Positions 57,094-64,000 of a DNA stretch of 64,000 nt are shown here, one piece after another. Origin of the DNA: Oscillatoriophycideae cyanobacterium NC_groundwater_1537_Pr4_S-0.65um_50_18 (GTDB lineage Bacteria; Cyanobacteriota; Cyanobacteriia; Elainellales; Elainellaceae); the NCBI GenBank assembly GCA_016208305.1, contig JACQYI010000006.1:186001-250000 (forward strand), written 5' to 3'. The notes beneath the pieces were generated by a model. The model made no database searches. It was not told the origin of the DNA and worked only from the letters and a program-made list of their open reading frames with translations. The position numbers and the translations under genes are program-made. Numbering within the stretch: the stretch's first letter is position 1; each line of letters starts with the position of its first letter.

Positions 57094-59001
57094 ATGCACT
57101 ACCCAGATGCGATCGAAGCGGATCGGACCCGTATGCCGGACCCCATGAGTGATTTATTCAAAGGATTTGAAGAATTTGTAGAGTTTCTCTCTACGTTGGA
57201 TGAGAAAGTTGAGCGCGGAGAATTTTGGTCAGATTTTCAGGTTAATGCCCGCACCAGCAATATTCCCCGTCAAGGCAGCATTCCGCGCAACAATGTCAGC
57301 CGCCCCCCTGGCTCCCCTAGCGCCACCTCACCCCGCACCCCTGTTGACGCCCGCACCCCTGTTGACGATAGCGTCATCATCACGCCTCCTCCTAATGATC
57401 ATCGCAGCAGTCAAGATTCTACTGCCCGTGCGTCTTCTCGCACCATCGGCGGATTATCTGAAGTTTTGAATGAATTACGAGAGCTGGTTGAGATCCCCCT
57501 GAAGCACCCCCAGTTGCTCTCTAAACTAGGACTCGAACCTCCCCGAGGCGTTTTGCTAGTGGGTGCGCCCGGAACCGGAAAAACCCTGACAGCAAGAACG
57601 CTGGCGGAGGATCTAGGCGTAAACTACATTGCGATCGTTGGCCCTGAAATCATGGGCAAATACTACGGCGAGGCAGAATCGCGTTTGCGCAGTGTCTTTG
57701 AGAAGGCGACCAAGGCTGCCCCCTGCATTGTCTTTATCGATGAAATTGACAGTTTGGCTCCCGATCGCGCTAAGGTTGAGGGCGAAGTGGAGAAGCGCGT
57801 AGTGGCGCAGCTCTTAAGCCTCATGGATGGATTTGCCAAAACGAAAGGGGTGATTGTGTTGGCAGCCACCAACCGTCCTGATCATCTTGATCCGGCTCTC
57901 CGCCGCCCAGGACGGTTCGATCGCGAGGTGCAGTTTCGAGTGCCCGATCGCAATGGCCGACTGGAAATTCTCAACATCCAGACTCGCTTGATGCCGACGG
58001 ACGCCACCGTCAATTTGGGGGCGATCGCTGATCTGGCAGTAGGCATGGTGGGCGCTGATCTCAAAGCCGTCTGCCAAAAAGCCGCCTATACGGCCTTGCG
58101 CCGTCAAGTGCCCGATTTGCAAGCAGTTCACCCTGAAACCATGACGGTGACGCAGGCAGATTTTCTTCAGGCCATCCGGGAAGTTAAGCCTTCAGTATTG
58201 CGATCGCTGGAGATTGAATCACCTAACGTCAGCTGGGAAGATATTGGCGGTCTAGAGGCGGCCAAACAAATCCTGCAAGAGTCGGTAGAAGGGGCTTTGC
58301 TCTATCCTGAGCTATATCAGCAGACGGGCGCAAAGGCACCCAGGGGCATCTTGCTCTGGGGCGCACCGGGAACGGGTAAAACGCTGCTGGCAAAAGCGAT
58401 CGCCTCGCAGGCGCAAGCTAACTTTATTGCGGTCAATGGCCCTGAGCTGCTGAGCAAATGGGTCGGAGCCGCAGAGCAGGCGGTGCGTGAACTCTTTGCT
58501 AAAGCCCGACAGTCTGCACCCTGTGTGGTGTTTATGGATGAAATTGATAGCCTTGCACCTGTGCGGGGCAGTTTTCAAGGTGATTCAGGCGTGAGCGATC
58601 GCGTGGTGGGTCAACTTTTGACGGAGTTGGATGGGCTGCATGGCTGTGCTAACGTGCTGCTAGTGGCGGCTACCAATCGTCCAGATGCTCTAGATCCAGC
58701 TTTGCTGCGGTCGGGGCGCTTAGATTTGCAGCTCAAAATTGATTTGCCGGATGAAACCAGCCGTTTGGCTATTTTGCAGGTGCACAATGGCGATCGTCCC
58801 CTAACACAGGTCGATTTGCCCTATTGGGCAGCGCAAACAGAAGGCTGGAACGGAGCCGATTTGGCTCTTCTTAGCAATCAGGCAGCTTTGCAAGCTGTGC
58901 GGCGCTATCGTGCTCAAGGTCTCACCGATCCCAGCACTATTCGCATCACGACGGATGATTTCACGGCAGCATACCAGGCACTGCTCGAACAAAGACCTTA
59001 G
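57094..59001 (+). CDS. Cdc48/VCP-like AAA+ ATPase with two AAA modules
   Basis: 635 residues. Two AAA domains: the first with GAPGTGKTLTART (about 155), IVFIDEIDSLAP and the arginine-finger region NRPDHLDPALRRPGRFD; the second with GAPGTGKTLLAKA, VVFMDEIDSLAP and NRPDALDPALLRSGRLD. Walker A, Walker B and sensor residues are intact in both. The substrate-binding N domain of Cdc48 is missing; instead there is a 120-residue linker rich in Pro/Thr/Ser with an 18-base DNA duplication (RTPVDARTPVDD). Unfoldase activity is inferred from family. The start is ATG; MSDLFKGFEEFVEFL at 57145 is a later alternative. Confidence 0.93.
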   Translation: MHYPDAIEADRTRMPDPMSDLFKGFEEFVEFLSTLDEKVERGEFWSDFQVNARTSNIPRQGSIPRNNVSRPPGSPSATSPRTPVDARTPVDDSVIITPPPNDHRSSQDSTARASSRTIGGLSEVLNELRELVEIPLKHPQLLSKLGLEPPRGVLLVGAPGTGKTLTARTLAEDLGVNYIAIVGPEIMGKYYGEAESRLRSVFEKATKAAPCIVFIDEIDSLAPDRAKVEGEVEKRVVAQLLSLMDGFAKTKGVIVLAATNRPDHLDPALRRPGRFDREVQFRVPDRNGRLEILNIQTRLMPTDATVNLGAIADLAVGMVGADLKAVCQKAAYTALRRQVPDLQAVHPETMTVTQADFLQAIREVKPSVLRSLEIESPNVSWEDIGGLEAAKQILQESVEGALLYPELYQQTGAKAPRGILLWGAPGTGKTLLAKAIASQAQANFIAVNGPELLSKWVGAAEQAVRELFAKARQSAPCVVFMDEIDSLAPVRGSFQGDSGVSDRVVGQLLTELDGLHGCANVLLVAATNRPDALDPALLRSGRLDLQLKIDLPDETSRLAILQVHNGDRPLTQVDLPYWAAQTEGWNGADLALLSNQAALQAVRRYRAQGLTDPSTIRITTDDFTAAYQALLEQRP

Positions 59002-59016
59002 GGATGTGGATCAATT

Positions 59017-59070
59017 AACCCAAGATTTTTTGAAACCTTGAGCTACTGTTTCAAAAAACCTTGGGTTTTA
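59017..59070. terminator. Terminator after the Cdc48-like gene
   Basis: Arms of 19 bases (59017-59035 and 59049-59067) pair at 18 positions; each contains AACCCAAG or CTTGGGTT and a T/A run. It can act on both strands between convergent genes. Confidence 0.75.
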
Positions 59071-59081
59071 CTTGGGTTTTA

Positions 59082-59240
59082 CTAAGGAACAAGAACGAAA
59101 TGAAACCGATATACCTGTGGGGGTTTAGCATTCGGCAGATGTGCCCTTGGTCATAGCTGCGCCCTTGGTCGTAGCAAAGAGGGTTGCCCGAATGCTAAAC
59201 CCTGACGCTTGAGTTTCCGGTGTTATTTAATCCACGATCC
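59082..59240. repeat. Dispersed near-palindromic element, copy 2 (MITE-like)
   Basis: 159 bases matching copy 1 at 35391-35531; the 18 extra bases are a tandem duplication of CCCTTGGTC plus flank (about 59142-59169). The central arms GGGTTTAGCATTCGG and CCGAATGCTAAACCC pair over 15 bases. The terminal inverted repeats extend to CTAAGGA at the left and TCCTAAG at the right. It sits between convergent genes. Confidence 0.75.
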
Positions 59241-59277
59241 TAAGTTTCAGCCTGCGCCACAAAACCCTATTTGCGAG

Positions 59278-60462
59278 CTACTGAGATTCACTGTCCATTG
59301 CGGATTCATTCACATCTCGGTATAAATCCCGGAGATCTTGTTTGGTTGTGCGACGAGAGGGGCGGCGATATTTTTTCCGATCGAGCATGGGTTCTGTTTG
59401 CACCTGTCCTTCGCTGCGATTCTTTGCCTTTGTCGTAGACTCAGCATCGCCCGATCGATTAATTGCCGTTTGGTAAACGATCGCTTCTTCTAAAAAAGTT
59501 AGGTAGTACTCGTAACGCTCCCACTCTCCCCGCACAACACAGTTTGGCTCATCTCGGTGAAGGCAGTTGCTAAATTGACAGGAGGCTACCGCCAGTCGTT
59601 GACGGACTTCAGGAAAATACTGGGCGAGGTCAACCGGAGCGCAGGCCAGATCGGGTTGATTGAAGCCAGGAGTATCTGCTATCAGTCCGCCTGAAGGAAG
59701 CTGAAACAGCTCTACGTGCCGAGTGGTGTGGCGACCCCGGCTCAGCTTTCCAGAAACGGTGTTGACGCGCTGAGTGGTGTCAGGAATAAGGTAATTCGTC
59801 AAGCTGGACTTGCCAACTCCCGACGGCCCACACACTACCGTCATTCGATCGCTCAGATGGCTATGTAGCGTATCTAAACCGAGGTGGGCGCGAAGGCTGA
59901 CAATGACCGGGTCATAGCCCCAAGCTTGAAGGCGATCGCGCCACTGCTGACGGGCGGTAGCCGTAACCAGATCGCCTTTGTTGAGACACAGCAACACGGG
60001 TATATCTGTAGATTCGGCCTTGACCAGAAATCGGCTGAGCTGAAACGGGTCGATCGTCGGCTCCTCTAAAGCAAAGACCAGCAAGATCTGATCGGCATTG
60101 GCAATCGGTGGGCGATCGAGTTCTGTATGACGAGGCAACACTTGCGAGATAGCCGCCCTGCCATCTGTCCAATCCACTTCTTCTACTTGAACGCGATCGC
60201 CCACTGCCACCTGTTGACCCATTTTTTTGAGACGGGTGCGGCGAGTGCAGAGCAGGGTCAAATCTCCATGAGCAGGACGTTGTGCCTGGGCATCATGCTC
60301 ATGGGCATCAAGGCGCACCCAGTAATAATTGGCCTGGGCTGCTAAAACAATGCCCAACAAAACCTGAGATTCTGTCGGGTGAGATTCTGCTTGGTGAGTG
60401 CTGATCGAAGCCTCCAGATCATTTCCGCTCTGATCTTGGCTCATGAGATCTCGGCTCAGCAT
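59278..60462 (-). CDS. rsgA: Ribosome small subunit-dependent GTPase A
   Basis: 394 residues. Circularly permuted GTPase that assists 30S maturation. OB-fold N-terminal region, then the permuted G motifs: G4 NKGD (LLCLNKGDLV), G1 GPSGVGKSSL, G3 DTPGF, and the zinc segment with SCQFSNCLHRDEPNCVV. The C-terminal tail is basic. ATG 60462 overlaps the tusA end by seven bases; ATG 60444 (MSQDQSG) is an alternative. It is the third gene of a dnaJ-tusA-rsgA unit. Confidence 0.97.
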   Translation of the reverse strand: MLSRDLMSQDQSGNDLEASISTHQAESHPTESQVLLGIVLAAQANYYWVRLDAHEHDAQAQRPAHGDLTLLCTRRTRLKKMGQQVAVGDRVQVEEVDWTDGRAAISQVLPRHTELDRPPIANADQILLVFALEEPTIDPFQLSRFLVKAESTDIPVLLCLNKGDLVTATARQQWRDRLQAWGYDPVIVSLRAHLGLDTLHSHLSDRMTVVCGPSGVGKSSLTNYLIPDTTQRVNTVSGKLSRGRHTTRHVELFQLPSGGLIADTPGFNQPDLACAPVDLAQYFPEVRQRLAVASCQFSNCLHRDEPNCVVRGEWERYEYYLTFLEEAIVYQTAINRSGDAESTTKAKNRSEGQVQTEPMLDRKKYRRPSRRTTKQDLRDLYRDVNESAMDSESQ

Positions 60463-60719
60463 TCAGAGCTTGCAACAGCAGCAGGACGGCGGACTTGAAC
60501 GGCAAAAAAGTCAGCGCGATCGGCAATATGCTCAATGCTATAGCCTTCCATGGTTAGGCTATCGGGTACTTGCTCCATAGGTTCTCCAGGATCAAGCCAA
60601 ACTTCTAGCAAAGAACCGGGCGGCATCTTTTCCAATCGCAGCTTCGTGCGGACAAAATTGAGCGGACAGGGGGTACCGCGTAGATCAAGCTGGCCATCGG
60701 GTGAAGAGACTTGACTCAT
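60456..60719 (-). CDS. tusA: TusA-family sulfurtransferase
   Basis: 87 residues. The SirA/TusA-like fold relays persulfide sulfur. The active Cys is in [19 protein letters not shown], where the usual CPxP ends in Asn. The beta-strand [22 protein letters not shown] matches the family. ATG overlaps the dnaJ stop by four bases (coupled translation) and its own end overlaps rsgA. The operon link with DnaJ and RsgA recurs in cyanobacteria, as I recall. Confidence 0.93.
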   Translation of the reverse strand: MSQVSSPDGQLDLRGTPCPLNFVRTKLRLEKMPPGSLLEVWLDPGEPMEQVPDSLTMEGYSIEHIADRADFFAVQVRRPAAVASSEC

Positions 60720-61849
60720 CCGCGAAACAGTCCCCCTAGAAACTCATTGATGCCGCCTCCCTTGCTGAGGCGATCGCCCCGAATTTTTGCCAGTTTCTCC
60801 AATAGCTCTCGCTCTTCAGTGCTAATGCGCGTCGGAATATCAACGATGAGCGTAATCAGATGATCGCCTCGGCTCACCGGATTGCCTAGTCGAGGCACTC
60901 CTCGGTTTTCAAGGGTAATCACAGTATTGGGCTGCGTACCGGGTGCGATCGTCACTTCTACCGCCCCATCTACCGTACTGACCTCAATGCGATCGCCCAA
61001 GACCGCTTGTAGGTAGCTAATCTTAACTTCCGACAGAATATTGATGCCGTCGCGCTGGAACTCTGAATCTTCATTGACAAACAAATAGACATATAAATCG
61101 CCCGCAGGCCCTCCTCGCTGGCCTGAATCTCCCTCATTAGAGACTCTCAAGCGAGTGCCGTTGTCTACGCCAGGTGGAATAGTGATTTTGAGCTTTTTAG
61201 CTTCCTGCTTTTGCCCTGCGCCGCCGCAGACTTCACACTTATCTTCAATCACCTGACCGCTACCGTTACAGGTGGGGCAAGCCGAAACCTGCGTAAAGCT
61301 ACCAAAGGGGGTGCGGGTGGCACGACGAACTTGACCAGCACCGCTGCAAGTTGAGCAGACACGAGGCTGCGTTCCAGGCTTTGCGCCAGAACCCGTGCAA
61401 GTAGTACAGGTTTCTAGATGGCTGATGCGAATTTCTTTTTCGCCACCAAAAATGGCCTCTCGGAAATCCAGCTTTAGATCTAGGCGTAGATCATCTCCCC
61501 TGACAGGGCCACCTCGCCGCCGCGTTTGCTGCTGGCCGCCCATGCCGCCAAAGCCGCTGAAGAAGCTCTCAAAAATATCGGCAAAACCGCCCAAGTCGCT
61601 AAAGTCTTGATAGCCTGCTCCGGCAGCACCAGCCACGCCTGCTTCGCCAAAGCGATCGTATCGAGCGCGTGTCTCAGGCTCTGAGAGCACCTCATACGCC
61701 TTGTTAATTTCTTTAAAGCGCTCCTCTGCCCCCGGATCTTTGTTGATGTCCGGGTGGTATTTACGCGCTAGCTTGCGGTAGGCACGCTTAATTTCCTCTT
61801 TGTCTACACTGCGAGGAACGCCAAGGATTTCGTAGTAGTCACCTGCCAT
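60716..61849 (-). CDS. dnaJ: Molecular chaperone DnaJ
   Basis: 377-residue type I J-protein. J domain at 1-70 with HPD ([11 protein letters not shown]); Gly/Phe-rich linker; four zinc-finger repeats ([36 protein letters not shown]); then the C-terminal substrate and dimer domain. It stimulates DnaK ATPase. The first gene of the dnaJ-tusA-rsgA operon. No dnaK or grpE precedes it, and I see no CIRCE inverted repeat upstream, so heat regulation by HrcA at this promoter is not supported. Confidence 0.98.
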   Translation of the reverse strand: MAGDYYEILGVPRSVDKEEIKRAYRKLARKYHPDINKDPGAEERFKEINKAYEVLSEPETRARYDRFGEAGVAGAAGAGYQDFSDLGGFADIFESFFSGFGGMGGQQQTRRRGGPVRGDDLRLDLKLDFREAIFGGEKEIRISHLETCTTCTGSGAKPGTQPRVCSTCSGAGQVRRATRTPFGSFTQVSACPTCNGSGQVIEDKCEVCGGAGQKQEAKKLKITIPPGVDNGTRLRVSNEGDSGQRGGPAGDLYVYLFVNEDSEFQRDGINILSEVKISYLQAVLGDRIEVSTVDGAVEVTIAPGTQPNTVITLENRGVPRLGNPVSRGDHLITLIVDIPTRISTEERELLEKLAKIRGDRLSKGGGINEFLGGLFRG

Positions 61850-62187
61850 AAAGCGCCAGTTCGAGGATGAAGGGGATTAAGAGTGCAATTACACTTACGA
61901 TAGAGGCACGCGACCCAGGATGACAAGGCTGGATTACCGAATCTCTTACCGAATTCCCTGGGGGATTTCTCGGCAGTTTCCTCGACTTTTCGAGTCTTAA
62001 GAATAAATTTTGATAAGAGAGAAAAAATTGACCACTCTTTGACCCAAAAATTATCTCTGACTCAGCAATACTCTTGCCTCTATCCTAAGCCAACGGACAT
62101 TTTCTGTCCTAGGCTCTGTTTTTGAAGGTTGAATTTCTAGCGCGAAGCTTTAAAAAATCCATCTTCAGACAATTACACCTCTAAATC
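61850..62187. other. Upstream region of dnaJ
   Basis: 338 bases holding the dnaJ promoter and the downstream end of the next minus-strand gene. AT-rich; no CIRCE element, repeat or strong hairpin is seen. Confidence 0.45.
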
Positions 62188-62931
62188 CTACTCTAAGGTA
62201 CGCTCTAGCATAAGAACACCTGAACCGACGACAGGGCTACGCGCTAGCAGCACGCCTTCGGCATTAGTCAGTTCGAGCTGATTGAACTTGAGCTTTTGCG
62301 ATCGCTTCAAGACCTCATTGGCCAATTTGTCTTGCTGGTCAGGTTCTAGAGCATACCAGGCATTGCTGAGCGTTACCTTGAGGCGATTATGGCGGGTAGC
62401 CCGAACGGATTCCACCAGACCTTCAGAGTAAGGCATAGCAATTTCTGCAAGCTGATCTTGAATTTTGATCAGCCGATTAAAATCGGCGGTCTGAGCTGGC
62501 TTAGCAGGGGATGAATCACTGGGCAATCCATTGGGCGATCCACTAGACGGCACATATGGAGCTTCGACCAGAGCAGGCGGCTTTCCAGGCAGCAGCGCGA
62601 ACGTGATGGAAAGGAACGATAAGACAAATAGCAGCGCGATCGCGGTCAAAACTTGATTGGGCAACTTAGTTTTCCAGGGTTCTGGCAGTCCTGTCCGCAA
62701 TTTGGGCAAGATTACCACCCACCAAGATTGAAGAGCCTTTAACCCTTTAAACAAGAGCTGTGCCAGACGACGCAGCAGATTAAATGCCAACGGCAGGGCA
62801 GCAAACACAATCGCCAAAAGCTGCCCCATCATGCGGAAGAAGGCTGCGACCTTATTGCCAGAGGGCGTCGGTTGCGCGGGCTGAGCGGGCGGCTCTGTGG
62901 GGCGATCGTCAGGAGGCTGAGCTTGCGACAT
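62188..62931 (-). CDS. Conserved cyanobacterial single-span membrane protein
   Basis: 247 residues, ATG start. The N-terminus is Pro-rich; amphipathic stretches (MMGQLLAIVFAALPLAFNLLRRLAQLLFKGL) precede one clear span near 97-115 (ALLFVLSFLSITFALLPG). The soluble C-terminal part (about 145-247) has DQLAEIAMPYSEGLVESVRAT, NRLKVTLSNAWYAL and KRSQKLKFNQLELTNAEG. I do not recognise a named family. The outer-face domain may bind something; nothing catalytic is visible. Confidence 0.8.
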   Translation of the reverse strand: MSQAQPPDDRPTEPPAQPAQPTPSGNKVAAFFRMMGQLLAIVFAALPLAFNLLRRLAQLLFKGLKALQSWWVVILPKLRTGLPEPWKTKLPNQVLTAIALLFVLSFLSITFALLPGKPPALVEAPYVPSSGSPNGLPSDSSPAKPAQTADFNRLIKIQDQLAEIAMPYSEGLVESVRATRHNRLKVTLSNAWYALEPDQQDKLANEVLKRSQKLKFNQLELTNAEGVLLARSPVVGSGVLMLERTLE

Positions 62932-63254
62932 AAAGTTCCCTAAGAATGGGGCGGTTTGGTTTCATCTTTATTTAAATCTTGCCTTAGATGTTAGGCAATG
63001 GAGTTAAGAAATATAGTTTTGTCTGAGTTGGCAGCAATTTTTGATTTAGCCGATTGACCCAGCCAATCAGGAACAGGTTGATAAAGAGCTGAGCACGGCT
63101 TCGCCCTCGTCTAGCAGCCTCAACTGCGCGCAAGATGCAGCTCCATCGATTATTCCTAGAGATTGCTAGGAGATTTTTATGTCGCTAGCCGCTTGACATG
63201 GTAATAAGAGCATAGGTGCTGCATCAAACTGTCAAGTCACTGAGGGCTTACTTC
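62932..63254. other. Divergent region before the patatin-like gene
   Basis: 323 bases between divergent genes. A TCCTAG-AGATTG-CTAGGA hairpin at 63154-63171 lies next to a strong ribosome site and a five-codon frame (63179-63196, M-S-L-A-A-stop), described under findings. Confidence 0.45.
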
Positions 63255-64000
63255 ATGTCTGAATCAACCTCAAAAACCGGATCAACTACCAGCCATATCC
63301 CTTTTCGTCAGGAGTTTCGCCTGGGCTTAGTTGTATATGGCGGTGTTTCGTTAGCTGTGTATATGAACGGAGTTTGCCGCGAATTTTATAACGCGGTACG
63401 CGGTAGAGGCATCTATAAGCTGCTAAAAGCGCTAACCGATTCAGACATTATTGTAGATGTTCTTTCAGGTACATCGGCTGGAGGCATTAATGGCGTCTTG
63501 CTAAGCTATGCCTTGACTAACAGCACTGAAGGCAAAGGCGAAGAGAAAGGTAAAGTTTTTGATTTCAAAGACTTTGCTGATGTGTGGCGCGAAAGTGGCA
63601 ACATTAGTCAATTGCTACGAGAGCCAGAAGAACCTCTTAGCTCAGCTCAAGCATTTCCCTCCGGGAAAGCGGTAGATTCTATTCTAGACGGTGATAACTA
63701 TTACCAAAGCCAGTTAACCAATGCTTTTCAAACAGTTTGGAATAACAGCGCTGAACCCATTGTGGGCGAATGGTTTTCACCCAGTAGCGAACTCGATCTA
63801 TTTATTACGGGCACTGACTTATTAGGCAAAGTCTATAAGGCGTTTGACAACACAGGAAGCCTAATTGAAGTTAAAGAGCATCGCACAGTTTTTCATTTGA
63901 AATATCGCGAGGGTCGCAAACATGACTTTCAACCCGCAAGAGATCAGATTCCTCAAAAGGCTCTGGCAAAACTTTGTCGCATCACGTCTTGTTTCCCCGT
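63255..64000 (+). CDS. Patatin-like protein, N-terminal part (runs off window)
   Basis: 248 codons are present; no stop lies before the window end. It starts at ATG 63255. The oxyanion region reads LGLVVYGGVSLAVYMNG and the nucleophile elbow is SGTSAGGINGVLL with Ser74, so the lipase Ser is intact. DLFITGTDLLGKVYK agrees with the patatin fold; the catalytic Asp would lie beyond the window. The long insert rich in Lys/Glu (about 88-110) is typical of the large cyanobacterial patatin-like proteins. It probably acts on membrane lipids. Confidence 0.9.
   Translation, partial: MSESTSKTGSTTSHIPFRQEFRLGLVVYGGVSLAVYMNGVCREFYNAVRGRGIYKLLKALTDSDIIVDVLSGTSAGGINGVLLSYALTNSTEGKGEEKGKVFDFKDFADVWRESGNISQLLREPEEPLSSAQAFPSGKAVDSILDGDNYYQSQLTNAFQTVWNNSAEPIVGEWFSPSSELDLFITGTDLLGKVYKAFDNTGSLIEVKEHRTVFHLKYREGRKHDFQPARDQIPQKALAKLCRITSCFP

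Noticed and set aside
61850-62187. CIRCE heat-shock operator upstream of dnaJ
   Set aside because: No TTAGCACTC inverted repeat was found in either orientation.

Overview
The window reads as a cyanobacterial chromosome segment. The palindrome GCGATCGC (HIP1) is scattered throughout. The gene content is typical of the phylum: light-independent protochlorophyllide reductase genes (chlL, chlN), ferredoxin-dependent glutamate synthase, a Tic20-like protein, a PerR-type Fur regulator and several cyanobacteria-typical DUF families (DUF3386, DUF3685, DUF5331, DUF3536). Large gaps, many orphan regulators and no operon-scale mobile elements suggest a filamentous, Leptolyngbya/Oscillatoria-like organism. 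That taxonomic guess is inference; the phylum is secure. I saw no rRNA, tRNA, CRISPR array, transposase or prophage.

Layout. 1-9.3 kb: end of a membrane protein, RNase PH, a P-loop-less CobA/BtuR-like protein, a GH57 glycosidase, a NifU-type scaffold, DUF3386, a Ser/Thr kinase with TPRs and a thioredoxin-fold protein. 9.4-17.3 kb: a response regulator with DUF3685, two tandem paralogous single-span helical-repeat proteins, and PerR/FurC. 18-21.4 kb: chlL, a DUF5331 gene, chlN. 21.5-25.5 kb: a Uma2 protein, an A-type Fe-S carrier, a cupin and an AMIN/NAGPA protein. 26-31 kb: gltS behind a long structured leader. 31-36.4 kb: small stress-type proteins, a DUF3536 GH57 enzyme and polyphosphate glucokinase. 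36.6-43.5 kb: a candidate Yfr1-like sRNA, a DUF1565/SLH surface protein, a cupin, an ammonium transporter and a GDSL hydrolase. 43.6-52.4 kb: ispH, ilvE, small proteins, Tic20, an FAH-family protein, rpsF, ureD and a two-domain ArsA ATPase. 52.7-59 kb: two paralogous histidine kinases around a separate candidate sensor protein, then a Cdc48-like AAA ATPase. 59.2-64 kb: a dnaJ-tusA-rsgA operon, a membrane protein and the start of a patatin-like protein.

Functional threads. Nitrogen is represented by gltS, amt and ureD; chlorophyll synthesis in the dark by chlL/N; storage glucan and glucose phosphorylation by two GH57 enzymes and ppgK; Fe-S and sulfur handling by the Nfu-type scaffold, the A-type carrier and tusA; envelope biology by the SLH, GDSL and NAGPA proteins and the tandem repeat proteins.

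The least explained items are a near-palindromic dispersed element (two full copies, one diverged copy, one possible relic), the folded gltS leader, the Yfr1-like candidate, the kinase/sensor/kinase cluster with short tandem repeats on both sides of the sensor gene, and the tandem membrane-anchored repeat proteins.
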